NCBI GenBank assembly: GCA_046291875.1
Contig: JBKBSF010000024.1
Span: forward strand, 7,825-71,824
Source of the DNA: SKVR01 sp046291875
GTDB lineage: Bacteria; Bacteroidota; Bacteroidia; Bacteroidales; UBA7960
DNA: 64,000 bases
Direction of reading: 5' to 3'
Under the pieces are notes generated by a model. The model saw only the letters and a program-made list of their open reading frames with translations, was not told where the DNA came from and did not search any database. A program made the position numbers and the translations under genes. Below are positions 17,133-26,286 of the stretch, piece after piece (positions within the stretch are counted from its first letter, which is position 1; each line of letters opens with the position of its first letter).

Positions 17133-17885
17133 TTATTCAATAATGAGGTATCTTTCCCGGGCTTCGGCCCTGGTGCATGCATTGAAATGCCACCATTCGG
17201 TCTGGATGCCCCAAAATCCGCCATATCTCATTACCCTTCTGAGCAGTTGCCTGTTGGCCAGTTGGTAGCGGGTTAAAAGTCCTTTTTCGAGCATCTGATC
17301 CTCCAGTCTGGGGTAGGCCAGCTCGCCCATAAAGTCGAAAGGTGTGCCCATATCCAGAGCCTCCCCTGATTCATTCACTATACTTACATCCACTGCAGCA
17401 CCGAAGTTGTGTAAGGAGCCATTGCGTGGGTTGGCAAGGAACTTTATTTTTTCTTCGAATGGTGCATCCACTGCATCCCACATTTTTTGCTGAATATGCC
17501 GTGGTCGTGCGGCGTCGTACACAACCAGCGATAATGCCGGATCCAGGGTTTTGAGATACTGCTGTGCCCTTACCAGCATATGGGCCACATCGGGCTGCAG
17601 ATAAGCTCTCTGCATTCCCTCATACACATCCATTCCCAGGAAATTGTCGGTTGTACTGTATTTCAACTCAACCCTGATGGAGGGATCGAGGGTTTGCACA
17701 TCTACCAAACCATGTTCAATCATTTTGCTTTCAATGGAAGAAACCGCTGAACGAAAACCCTCTACCTGTATTACGACTGGATCTCTTTGAGGAAACCCGT
17801 GCAATGGTTCATTGGTTTTGGGCTCACATCCCCACGAAAGTAGCGCTGAGCCGCAGAATAGTACGATAATTTGTTTAACTTGCAT
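17133..17885 (-). CDS. D-alanyl-D-alanine dipeptidase (VanX/DdpX, peptidase M15D), lipoprotein
   Basis: 250 residues. It cleaves free D-Ala-D-Ala, with zinc held by the M15 pattern SLHNFGAAVD (His159, Asp166) and EWWHFN (Glu230 as base, His233). The conserved Arg-containing YDAARPRH block (about 124-130) is present. A lipobox (LSWGC, Cys20) makes it a periplasmic lipoprotein, whereas VanX of glycopeptide resistance is cytoplasmic. A role in recycling wall dipeptide, as proposed for DdpX, is therefore more likely than resistance. No vanH or vanA partner is adjacent. It is convergent with the SGNH gene. Confidence 0.88.
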   Translation of the reverse strand: MQVKQIIVLFCGSALLSWGCEPKTNEPLHGFPQRDPVVIQVEGFRSAVSSIESKMIEHGLVDVQTLDPSIRVELKYSTTDNFLGMDVYEGMQRAYLQPDVAHMLVRAQQYLKTLDPALSLVVYDAARPRHIQQKMWDAVDAPFEEKIKFLANPRNGSLHNFGAAVDVSIVNESGEALDMGTPFDFMGELAYPRLEDQMLEKGLLTRYQLANRQLLRRVMRYGGFWGIQTEWWHFNACTRAEARERYLIIE

Positions 17886-17922
17886 ACTGAAAACATCCCG
17901 CTTACTTGCCTGGGAATTATCT

Positions 17923-17930
17923 CAAAATTA
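17923..17930 (-). promoter_or_regulatory. -7 box (TAATTTTG) for the dipeptidase gene
   Basis: Minus-strand TAATTTTG 37 bases before the ATG at 17885. A TTG lies 23 bases further upstream (17956-17954), a long spacer. Confidence 0.4.
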
Positions 17931-17946
17931 ATAAATTGCCACACAT

Positions 17947-18510
17947 ATGGACACAAAAGAATTTAGAATCGGCGCACGCGTAGAACATCCACAGTTTGGC
18001 CAGGGGGTTATCACCAATGTTACCCTTACGGCTTATACCATTTTTTTCCTTAACCGGGGAGAAAAAGACATTGCGGCTACCTTCGAGGGCTTAAAACTGC
18101 TGGCCCCTTCGAATCTGTCAGAAGAGGGAGCAGGCTCTTCCCCTTCAGGTATAAGCATCCAGGATCTGGAAAAAGTTTTTACCAATGTACTGCGGCGTTA
18201 TGCTGATTTTCCGGAAGTGGTGGAGCTTGGAGATAGATGGAAAAAGGGTACAATGATCCTCAAGCCGGGCGATGACACCCTGAAGCCCAAAGAGGTACCC
18301 ATTGAAACCTTTTTCCATAAGATCGTTATGCTACGCGATCGCCTCAGGGTACTGGAGCAACGAATCAACTCCAATGAAGCCATGAGCGATGAAGAAAAGG
18401 TAAACCTTCAGCAATACATTACACGTTGCTATGGTACCCTCACCACTTTTAATGTGCTCTTCAAACACAAGCAGCAGTATTTTACCGGAGAAAAGGGACA
18501 GACAGAATAG
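17947..18510 (+). CDS. Uncharacterised cytoplasmic protein with SH3-like N-terminus
   Basis: 187 residues. The first 50 (GARVEHPQFGQGVITNVTLT) resemble the small beta-barrel seen at the C-terminus of UvrD/PcrA helicases, which there contacts RNA polymerase. The rest is mainly helical and charged, with a likely coiled region at about 115-150 (MLRDRLRVLEQRINSNEAMS). No catalytic motif and no signal peptide. A protein- or nucleic-acid-binding role is plausible only by analogy. It is divergent from the dipeptidase and convergent with the oxidoreductase. Confidence 0.75.
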   Translation: MDTKEFRIGARVEHPQFGQGVITNVTLTAYTIFFLNRGEKDIAATFEGLKLLAPSNLSEEGAGSSPSGISIQDLEKVFTNVLRRYADFPEVVELGDRWKKGTMILKPGDDTLKPKEVPIETFFHKIVMLRDRLRVLEQRINSNEAMSDEEKVNLQQYITRCYGTLTTFNVLFKHKQQYFTGEKGQTE

Positions 18511-18522
18511 CGAGTTGGGTTT

Positions 18523-19281
18523 TTACAGATCATTATTCATAAAGCCCTGATCTTCCAGTGCCTTAAGAAATACTTTGCTAAAGTGTACATTATCTTTGTG
18601 GGTATATCTTTTCTGGGTAAAGATCTGCGCCAGATTTTCCAGCTGGTTTTCTTCTATGAGCCTGGCCGTAAGGGGCAGGCTTTCTTTTTCCTTGTAGATC
18701 TGGTCAATGTCTTGCGGCGAATAATCTCTGTAGGTTTCATTGTGGATAAGGCCTTTGGCGGGCAGTCGATCGGTAAGACCTGGCTCTTCTGCCGGATACC
18801 CTACCACCAGAGTAGTAATGGGAACCACTCCCTTGGGAAGGTTGAAGAACTCAATGAGCTTATCAGCCTGGTAGGTGGTTGTGCCCAGGTAGCAGATCCC
18901 CAATCCGTAAGCTTCAGCTGCAACGGCTGCATTCTGTGCTACCAGCAATGCATCGATGGCTGCTGTGAAGAAAGAGAGAAAGTTATCGTACCCCGGATTG
19001 GCATTACGCTGCTCACACCACTTGTTGAACCGGTTAAAATCTGCGCAGAAGGTAAGCAAAACAGGGGCCTGTTCCACCATTTTCTGGTTAAAGTGAAGCT
19101 TGCACAGGTCTTTGCGCTTTTGTTCATCGCGGGTCACCACTACACTGTAAACCTGCATATTTCCGGTGGTTGAGGCACGAAATCCTGCTTCCAGGATGGT
19201 GTCGAGCATTTCCTGCGGAATGGGATCTGACTTATAGTTGCGGATGGTTTTGTGATTGAGAAGAGTTTCAAGGGTTTGCAT
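18523..19281 (-). CDS. NAD(P)H-dependent oxidoreductase, nitroreductase family
   Basis: 252 residues of the FMN-dependent nitroreductase fold, NfsA/FRP-like in length. The N-terminal HKTIRNYKSDPIP gives the FMN phosphate-binding Arg. ASTTGNMQVYSVVV is the second FMN contact, and AAEAYGLGICYLGTT lies at the dimer interface. The tail of about 60 residues covers the neighbouring subunit in this family. It may reduce quinones, nitro compounds or flavins. It follows the O-antigen ligase by 62 bp in the same direction, but a shared function is not evident. Confidence 0.85.
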   Translation of the reverse strand: MQTLETLLNHKTIRNYKSDPIPQEMLDTILEAGFRASTTGNMQVYSVVVTRDEQKRKDLCKLHFNQKMVEQAPVLLTFCADFNRFNKWCEQRNANPGYDNFLSFFTAAIDALLVAQNAAVAAEAYGLGICYLGTTTYQADKLIEFFNLPKGVVPITTLVVGYPAEEPGLTDRLPAKGLIHNETYRDYSPQDIDQIYKEKESLPLTARLIEENQLENLAQIFTQKRYTHKDNVHFSKVFLKALEDQGFMNNDL

Positions 19282-19343
19282 ATCAAAAGAGATTAGATTT
19301 TTCTGGTTGCAAACCTACAACTTTTCAAGGGTTTAAAAAAGTG

Positions 19344-20807
19344 CTAATTCTGCCTCTGGCCACTTTTGCGCTGCTCAAGCTGTTGCTTTCGTGTAGGCGT
19401 ATGGTAGATCTCTATAGCTACCAGAACAGCCATAAAACCCCAGAAAGGCACCGATGCTTTGTCGGTGTCGAGAAAGTTATTGAGAAACCCGTGGGTGAAA
19501 TAGGTAATATAGCCAAGGGTAATACCCAATGATATGAGACGATGCTCCTGTTGAGGTGCTCGCTTAAAATTCTGTATTCCGGTAACCAGCACCCATAATG
19601 CAAGTGCTATAAAAGCCAGCATGCCAGGCAGGCCCGATTCTGCCAGGGGTCCCAGGTATTCGCTGTGGGCATTGCCCAGATCTCCAAAATTGGTGGTAAT
19701 GATTGTATGATCCTGAGAGAGCTGATAGGGTGCATATACCATCTGATAGGTGCCGGGGCCCCATCCCACTAAGGGGCGCTCCTGAAACAGGCGCACAGCA
19801 GCGCGCCAGCGATTTATCCGCTCCAGGTTGCTGGCATCGGAAGAAATATTGCTGATAGATCGGGCATGCTCACGGAAATCGCCCGAAGAATCCTGACGGT
19901 TTCGCTCCAGGCGCATAATAATATCATCCTGGTACATAAACATTGTACCGGCCACCAGTATCAACCCTGCAAAAATCACCTTATAATCGATCTTGAGAAT
20001 TAACACCCAGAAAGCCCCGAAAGCAACCAGTATACTTACCCATGAGGCACGGCTGTAGGAAAAAACAACCCCCATAATGAATATCCCGAAAATCATAAGG
20101 GCAACGCGTTTGCGCAGTACGCTGTATTTTGATGCAAAGGCCATGGCAAAAAAAACGGGTGCAACCAGGGCTATTACAGCGCTGTAATTGGTGTGATCGT
20201 TGAAAAAGGGTCGTACTACCCAGGTACCTACCTTACGGTCGAAACCATACGTGCTATGCTGTAGTGTTATGTACAAAATGATCAGCACCAGGGCAACACC
20301 AAAAAGCCAGAGAAACTGCCTGATCCTTTCGGGCTTTTTAAACAATTGGATCAGTACGAAATAGAAAGTTACCACGAACCAAAGGCGGCTGATAAAATAT
20401 TTGAACGACACCACGGGAAGTTCACTGGTTATTGCCGTTACAAACATCCATAGCATATTCAGCATAAGGATAATGGTAACCGGATGCCGAAGAATCTTCC
20501 GATCGTAATGTTGCTCATAAAAAAGCTTAAGGAAAAACAGAGCCATGATGGCCACAATAACTGGTTCAGTAGGGATATCCATGGTAAAGCCCATCCCCTC
20601 ATGCCTGTATTTAAAGGTAAATGGAGTGATGAAAACAATGGCCAGCAGCAGTTTGTCGAGAGAGAAAAAGAACAGCAACATAATGAGCAATGCCGCAGGC
20701 AAGGCCATAAACCAGAACATCTCGCTGGCAATAAACAGCGTGTTCAGGGCTATAAAAGCCAATCCTGCTCCATAAAGAAGCTTAAGTTCCAGATTTCTGC
20801 TTTCCAA
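19344..20807 (-). CDS. O-antigen ligase/polymerase-family membrane protein (Wzy_C/WaaL)
   Basis: 487 residues with about 11-12 predicted membrane helices and one large periplasmic loop at about 315-400. That loop carries the family hallmark, RPLVGWGPGTYQ with a nearby GNAHSEYLGPLAESGLPG (the functional His). Such proteins polymerise or ligate glycans on the periplasmic side. It begins 17 bp after the chain-length protein, and with the flippase upstream forms a polysaccharide assembly set. Ligase versus polymerase cannot be separated here. Confidence 0.87.
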   Translation of the reverse strand: MESRNLELKLLYGAGLAFIALNTLFIASEMFWFMALPAALLIMLLFFFSLDKLLLAIVFITPFTFKYRHEGMGFTMDIPTEPVIVAIMALFFLKLFYEQHYDRKILRHPVTIILMLNMLWMFVTAITSELPVVSFKYFISRLWFVVTFYFVLIQLFKKPERIRQFLWLFGVALVLIILYITLQHSTYGFDRKVGTWVVRPFFNDHTNYSAVIALVAPVFFAMAFASKYSVLRKRVALMIFGIFIMGVVFSYSRASWVSILVAFGAFWVLILKIDYKVIFAGLILVAGTMFMYQDDIIMRLERNRQDSSGDFREHARSISNISSDASNLERINRWRAAVRLFQERPLVGWGPGTYQMVYAPYQLSQDHTIITTNFGDLGNAHSEYLGPLAESGLPGMLAFIALALWVLVTGIQNFKRAPQQEHRLISLGITLGYITYFTHGFLNNFLDTDKASVPFWGFMAVLVAIEIYHTPTRKQQLEQRKSGQRQN

Positions 20808-20824
20808 TGGATGGATTTTTTCTG

Positions 20825-21844
20825 TTATTTAAGAGGCAGTATTCCTTTTTTCTGAAGGTTTTCGTAGGTCATAAGCACTACCACCCCCATAAATGCAGCA
20901 GCAAAGGTTGCCATAAAAACGATGAGCCATCTTACTGGATATACTTTTCTTTCAGCCACAAAAGCATCATCGATCAGAAACTTGAAAGAGACAAAGTTAT
21001 CCAGGTCGGCACGTGCCTCCTGCATAATACGCTGAACGCCGTGCAGGGTGCGGCTAACCTGTTCCAGGTGCGCTTTCTGTGTCATGAAGTTTCCTCCATA
21101 TTGCTGAATTACCTCCAGCTGCTTTTCAATGGCTCTGATACCCTGAGTATTTCCTCTTGAGAGGTCGATGGCCAGCTGTTGGGTAAGCATCTCTGCCTGT
21201 GCCTCATACTCATAGATGCCCTTTTGCATAATGACCCTCAGCGAATCTTCAGTTACCCCAATCTCGTAAATAATATTGTCGTGCCTTTGTTTTGCTACCT
21301 GGTATGCCAGCAATGCTCGCTGCTGCCTGATATCATTCTGAATGGTATCGGCCAGAGCAGCAATAACGTTGGCCATATTGGCAGCCATTTCCGGGTCCCT
21401 ATCGCGTACCCTGACCTCTACAGCGCCATAGGGCGTTCTTCTGGCCGAAACATTACTCCCATAAATTCGACGCAGGGTAGTGTTGCGGTATTTTGAATCC
21501 TCAGGAATCTCATAGTGCTCATAGAGGTCAAAAAGTTCCACAACGCGGTCTCTTACGGCCGTTGAACCCAGTACCTGAAGCAGTCTTTCTGCATCATCCA
21601 CATCTCCATACTCCAGAAAGTCGACATTGGTTCCGAATACGGCACGGCTCAAACTGGTAGATTTGGCAGGGAACATCAGTACAGTAGATTCATAAAGCGG
21701 AGTGATGAACATGGGTGATGAAAAAATGGCTCCCATAAGGGCTGCAGCAAAACACAGGATGGCAAGGTGTTTCCACCATCGGATAAAAAACACAAAAATA
21801 TTGGTTGAATCAAATTCCTGGTTCACGTTTGGGGTAGTTTCCAT
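20825..21844 (-). CDS. Wzz-type polysaccharide chain-length determinant
   Basis: About 340 residues with an N-terminal membrane helix after FVFFIRWWKHL, a periplasmic alpha/beta region (ARRTPYGAVEVRVRDRDPEM), a long coiled coil at about 170-280 and a C-terminal helix at about 310-335 (WLIVFMATFAAAFMGVVVLM). That is the PCP/Wzz topology without a tyrosine-kinase domain. It controls polymer length of a surface glycan. The start METTPNVN at 21844 is preferred over 21877 because the longer form adds an unrelated leader; both are possible. It precedes the ligase/polymerase gene. Confidence 0.85.
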   Translation of the reverse strand: METTPNVNQEFDSTNIFVFFIRWWKHLAILCFAAALMGAIFSSPMFITPLYESTVLMFPAKSTSLSRAVFGTNVDFLEYGDVDDAERLLQVLGSTAVRDRVVELFDLYEHYEIPEDSKYRNTTLRRIYGSNVSARRTPYGAVEVRVRDRDPEMAANMANVIAALADTIQNDIRQQRALLAYQVAKQRHDNIIYEIGVTEDSLRVIMQKGIYEYEAQAEMLTQQLAIDLSRGNTQGIRAIEKQLEVIQQYGGNFMTQKAHLEQVSRTLHGVQRIMQEARADLDNFVSFKFLIDDAFVAERKVYPVRWLIVFMATFAAAFMGVVVLMTYENLQKKGILPLK

Positions 21845-21999
21845 ATTCTGATTGATTGGTAAAAACGATTTACGCAATAGTATGAACTTGCAAAATGTTT
21901 AAATATTGTAGTGCAGGGGGCCATGGCCCGGTGTTTTTCTGAAAAAGCGCCCAAAGATAATGAAAAAACCTAAGTCTGGCCTTTTATGGGGTTGCCCTA

Positions 22000-23475
22000 T
22001 CATCCATATTTCAGAACCTGTATCAAATGACGCGGGCTCACCAGCCTGATAACCAAAGCCAGAAGTGCAGAAAAAAGGATCATGATGATCAGTCTGAAAT
22101 GCCAGGGTAATGCAAGCTGGCAGGAGAAATATCCTGTTAGTGCAACTCCGATGATAAAGATCAGCAGCCTTGCCAGGTAAGGATAGTTTATTCGGAACCG
22201 AAAGAGCCGGTACACCACCCATACCTGTATCAGTGCAATGAGCATCTGAGTGATCAGGGTTGCCACTGCCGAACCATAGGCCTGAAAGCGCGGGATCAGA
22301 ACCAGATTAAGCCCAATATTGAGAATCATGCCTGAGAAGGCGATCAGGTTCAGATGTTTCAGATTGCTGTTGGCAGTAAGCAGGGTACTGAAAATATACA
22401 TGGTAGATACAGCCAGGAAGCTGGACATGAGCAAACCAAAAACGGCAGAGCTCTGCTCGATACGATAAGCAAAGTTTGCCAGAGATTCGCCCGAATGTAT
22501 GGGATAGAGCCACTGCATAATCTCCTGAGCAAAGAAGAAAGACGCAAAAGCAATTATTATGGCCGGTGTGATGATCAATGTAAACGACAGCTTAATAAGC
22601 TCTTCAATGGGCTCATTTTGCTTGAGCATGCGTGCAAAAATGGGCAGCAGCAATACGGCAAAAAGGTAAGCGATCATATTGGCTGCATCGAGCAACCTGT
22701 AGGCTGAGGCGTATATACCCGAGTATTTGGCTCCATCTTCCAGCATTCTCTCGAGCATTACGCTGTCTACCCTGCTGTAGAAAGTCATCAGCAAAACCAA
22801 TATGGCGAATGGCAGGCTATGCCTGAGCATCATCAGGAAAAATGGGGTGCTCCAGCTTAGTTTCAGAAAGCGTGTACGGGCTTTGTGAAACACAATGACC
22901 GAGGTAATGAGCGCTGTGAGGGAAAGAGAAAAGGTTTGAGCATAAACAAAATAGCTGATCCTGAACTCTGGTACAATATTTCCCCACAGCAACAAGGCAC
23001 AAACCAGGATCATGAGGGTACGGTCGAGCACAGATATCAGGCTATCGGTTCGAAAAAGGTGCAATGCTCCGAGGTTGGAGCGCAGATACAGAATAAAGCT
23101 TACCAGAAACTGGTTTACTCCCAGGTAAGCCAGCAGTTTCATTTGTTCCTCAGAATATCCGATCAGAAAAGCTCCGGCGAAGGTAAAAACAAGGTAAACG
23201 GCAAAAAGCAAAAGTTTCAGTACGATAATATTCGACAGATGCTTTCGCAGGAGATGATTGTTCTGGGCAATGTTCTTATTGTTAAAGGTGGTAATGCCAA
23301 AATCGAGCAGGATGTAAAACAGGAAAGAGAAATTAAAGATGGCAAAATAAAATCCATAGCTTTCCGCACCCACTGTGTTTTGCACGGTGCGATCGATACC
23401 AAAAATCCAAAAAGGTTTGATCAAAAGATTAAGAACCAGCAATAAAGCCAGGTTTCTCAAGAATTTTTTCTGCAT
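22000..23475 (-). CDS. Polysaccharide flippase (Wzx-like, MATE/MVF superfamily)
   Basis: About 491 residues with 12-14 predicted helices. It moves lipid-linked oligosaccharide across the inner membrane. The start MQKKFLRN at 23475 is chosen because GGAG stands 7 bases before it. The alternative ATG at 23520 would add 15 polar residues ahead of the first helix. It is upstream of the Wzz and O-antigen ligase genes in the same direction with a 155-bp gap. No glycosyltransferases are in the cluster, so they must be elsewhere (two GT2 genes lie far off in this window). Confidence 0.87.
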   Translation of the reverse strand: MQKKFLRNLALLLVLNLLIKPFWIFGIDRTVQNTVGAESYGFYFAIFNFSFLFYILLDFGITTFNNKNIAQNNHLLRKHLSNIIVLKLLLFAVYLVFTFAGAFLIGYSEEQMKLLAYLGVNQFLVSFILYLRSNLGALHLFRTDSLISVLDRTLMILVCALLLWGNIVPEFRISYFVYAQTFSLSLTALITSVIVFHKARTRFLKLSWSTPFFLMMLRHSLPFAILVLLMTFYSRVDSVMLERMLEDGAKYSGIYASAYRLLDAANMIAYLFAVLLLPIFARMLKQNEPIEELIKLSFTLIITPAIIIAFASFFFAQEIMQWLYPIHSGESLANFAYRIEQSSAVFGLLMSSFLAVSTMYIFSTLLTANSNLKHLNLIAFSGMILNIGLNLVLIPRFQAYGSAVATLITQMLIALIQVWVVYRLFRFRINYPYLARLLIFIIGVALTGYFSCQLALPWHFRLIIMILFSALLALVIRLVSPRHLIQVLKYG

Positions 23476-23615
23476 GTAAACTCCAGGTTCTTCAGCCTGT
23501 ACTACCTTTTCTCCATGCAATCATGCTTGTCCGTGCCAAATTTAAGAACTTTTACACACAATTTGCTTTTATATATGGAGAGAAATTCAAAAACCATCAG
23601 GCCCCTTACCTACCC

Positions 23616-24476
23616 TTAGAACCTGATACTGGAAGAAAACCCGGAGACTACTCTTCTGATAACCTCAGCGCGCATTTGTGCACGCTGCTCAAAATTCACC
23701 AGGTATTCGACCACCAGTACCAGTTTGTCCTCTTTAATGTCGGTATATACTTTTATGTGGGTTTTGTCCTGGAGCATTTCACGCAGGTCGAGCAAAAGCT
23801 GATGCTCTTTGTCTCTGTGATTTTCCTCCAGTGTAATGAGCGGAAACCGTATCACCTCATGAAGCACATTCTTGCCAAGGATAGATATGCTCTTTTCGAG
23901 GAATAGCCTGTTGGGAACACGTGTAAAATCTTCTGGCAGTTCCTGGGTTTTATCCAGCAAAACATAAAAGGTACCGATATGTAATACTTTGCCCTCGTCT
24001 TCTCCAATACGAATGTAATCGCCTATACGAAAAGGTTTTTTCTGCAAAAGGATCATCCAGCCAAAGAAAGAGAGTAAAACATCTCTCACCGCAAATGCAA
24101 GACCTGTAGCCAGCAAACCCACAAACAAGGTTATATTGCCCAGTGAAACACCGAAATGATGTAAAACCACAAAGAGCCCGATGCTGTATACAGTCCAGCT
24201 GTAAATCTTGGAGTAGAAAATTCTCTCTTCGGGTTCTTCAAAAAGATTGAATACCCTGCGAATGGATAAACGCAACAACAAAGAAGTGGCAAAAAAAGTA
24301 GCAATTACAAGCGAGATACTTGCCAAAACTTTCACAACCCCGGGAGGAAGATGAATAAAGCCCATGCCATTGAGATACAAACCCACCTGCAGTAGAATAA
24401 GTGCAAGGGAGGTTACAATCACCGAAACACTCAGAAAGCGTAATTTCAGAACTTTGAATTTTGGTTTTGCTATCAT
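23616..24476 (-). CDS. MscS-family mechanosensitive channel
   Basis: 286 residues with four hydrophobic segments (about 12-32, 43-68, 90-108, 112-145). The last is the pore-lining helix, GLLATGLAFAVRDVLLSFFG. A cytoplasmic beta domain follows (KPFRIGDYIRIGEDEGKVLHIG) and then a mixed domain to the end. It opens under membrane tension to release solutes on osmotic downshock. It stands alone, with neighbours more than 50 bp away in the same direction. Confidence 0.88.
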   Translation of the reverse strand: MIAKPKFKVLKLRFLSVSVIVTSLALILLQVGLYLNGMGFIHLPPGVVKVLASISLVIATFFATSLLLRLSIRRVFNLFEEPEERIFYSKIYSWTVYSIGLFVVLHHFGVSLGNITLFVGLLATGLAFAVRDVLLSFFGWMILLQKKPFRIGDYIRIGEDEGKVLHIGTFYVLLDKTQELPEDFTRVPNRLFLEKSISILGKNVLHEVIRFPLITLEENHRDKEHQLLLDLREMLQDKTHIKVYTDIKEDKLVLVVEYLVNFEQRAQMRAEVIRRVVSGFSSSIRF

Positions 24477-24529
24477 GATAACCGCGTTGTGAAGGATACT
24501 ATGAGCAATGGGAACAACCTATCTACCCG

Positions 24530-26251
24530 TTACTTTTTTATCCATTTGTGATTGTAAACTTGCTGATTGCCGACAATCTGCAGTATATAAGCTCCTGCAG
24601 GCAAATCTTCGAGTCCTAGCCGGTAGTTGCCCTGAGCCTTTTTGCTCATGAGAATTTGGCCGTTGAGATTGATGATCTTTATTATAACCTCTTCCTGAAT
24701 ACCCATTATCTGCAGATGGTCGGAGGCTGGGTTGGGGGAAATTTGCCAGGTAAAACCGGGTTGGTTTTCTTCTATTCCAACAGGAGTACCCAGTTTAACA
24801 TCGAGCCAGGTGGTCTGATAGTACTGAACCTGCACATTGGTTTTGGTGTAAGCAGGATAGCCCATGGCAGACACTTTAAGAGTATAGTTTCCTGCGGGCA
24901 GCGGCCTGTTGAAGGTACCATTCTCAGCAGAAGAATACACCCATGAGTTATCTTTATCGTAACCTGATAATTCAACAAGTGCCCTTATGGGCTCACCGGT
25001 GTTTACATCGGTTATGGTTCCCCTGATCCCGTAAAGGGCTTGCCTGAGGTAGTTTAGAAATGAACGGTAGTTGTACTCCCAGTGATCGGGCAGAAGGGCG
25101 GTGGGAAGCAGCTTTGTATTACTCAATTCGAGCGTAAACTCACGAAGGTGAGCGTAGTAATTCATATAATCCTGCCTGCTGCCGTACACTACATACCAGT
25201 CTCCACCATGGGTAACTCCATTATTGAAGGAAGGCCCTGAAGGGTTCATATAGTTGGCCGGACTGTAGAAACGTGCGGTATCGGCATACTCATGCATAAC
25301 AAACTGCCACCAGGTATGGTCAGCGTGGGTACGTACGGTGGAGCGCCAGCTGTCCCAGGGGTAATTAACGCATTCAATGCCACCGTGCATATTGGCTGAT
25401 AACACAAAATCATAGGTGCCGGCCAGTTCAATCATTGCCTGTGTTTCGGCTTGTATGGGTGTATCCGGGTTTTGAACCGGATTAGGATAATTGCGGTTGA
25501 GATCTACGCCGGCCAGGTTCGATCGGGTTGCACCCACAAGAGTGCTGTTATCATTGCGATAGGTACCGTCTGGATTTTCATTGGGACAAATCCATATCTC
25601 CAGATTGTCAAGCATATGTGTTATGGCGTCATCTTCGCCATAGTTGCTGAGCAAGAAATGAATAAACCGTAACAGCAGATTAAAACCGGTAGTTTCATCT
25701 CCATGCATAGTGGAGGTATACATAACCCTCGGCCGGGTATGCTCCTGGTTGACCTGAGCCGTAATCTTTCCGAAAATGATTTTGCGACCACTTGCCAGGG
25801 TTGTCAGCTCGATACGCTGAAAAAGGTCAGGGTACAAAGCTTCGTATTGCTCCATCATGCTCTCGTAGGCTTCGTAAGTGGGATAAAAAGCCCAGCTGTC
25901 AATATCCTCTACATTAACCACCGAAAGCATATTGATGGTGTTTTTGTCTACAGCTAAGCCCGGAGGTACCAGCATTTCCCATGGCAGCCCGGTTTTCAGA
26001 AAGGCCTCAAACTCATGCTGATTGGCATAAGTATACATCCATCCCTGGTCCGGATCGTAATAATCCAACGACAGCATCAGCGAGAAATCATCGAATTGCT
26101 CGTTGCCATTGGGTTGAAATCGGAAATAAACTTCTCCCCTTTCCTTAAGCATGGCAAAAGCCTGAGGAGTATCCTGGGCCATGCCAGAAAAAAGGAAACC
26201 CCACAAAATCAGTGCGGTGAGCAGCATTGCCCGCAAAGAAATTTGTTGCAT
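24530..26251 (-). CDS. Secreted M14 zinc carboxypeptidase with T9SS sorting domain
   Basis: 573 residues. A signal peptide (cut near residue 25) is followed by an M14 domain with zinc ligands His183 and Glu186 (TMHGDETTGF) and His289 (NMHGGIE). Catalytic Glu375 sits in FTLELSNTK. A carboxypeptidase-regulatory-like beta sandwich follows at about 415-490. The C-terminal domain at about 495-573 begins WQISPNPASDHLQI and ends YNHKWIKK. That is the pattern of a type A type IX secretion signal, so the enzyme should be exported to the cell surface or medium. It probably degrades extracellular peptides. Confidence 0.92.
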   Translation of the reverse strand: MQQISLRAMLLTALILWGFLFSGMAQDTPQAFAMLKERGEVYFRFQPNGNEQFDDFSLMLSLDYYDPDQGWMYTYANQHEFEAFLKTGLPWEMLVPPGLAVDKNTINMLSVVNVEDIDSWAFYPTYEAYESMMEQYEALYPDLFQRIELTTLASGRKIIFGKITAQVNQEHTRPRVMYTSTMHGDETTGFNLLLRFIHFLLSNYGEDDAITHMLDNLEIWICPNENPDGTYRNDNSTLVGATRSNLAGVDLNRNYPNPVQNPDTPIQAETQAMIELAGTYDFVLSANMHGGIECVNYPWDSWRSTVRTHADHTWWQFVMHEYADTARFYSPANYMNPSGPSFNNGVTHGGDWYVVYGSRQDYMNYYAHLREFTLELSNTKLLPTALLPDHWEYNYRSFLNYLRQALYGIRGTITDVNTGEPIRALVELSGYDKDNSWVYSSAENGTFNRPLPAGNYTLKVSAMGYPAYTKTNVQVQYYQTTWLDVKLGTPVGIEENQPGFTWQISPNPASDHLQIMGIQEEVIIKIINLNGQILMSKKAQGNYRLGLEDLPAGAYILQIVGNQQVYNHKWIKK

Positions 26252-26286
26252 TGTGTTGGGTTTTGGATTGTGTTGTTTACAAATAT

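Noticed and set aside
17133..17885. Glycopeptide resistance (van) cluster
   Set aside because: Only the VanX-type enzyme is present, as a lipoprotein, with no vanH/vanA or two-component regulator beside it.
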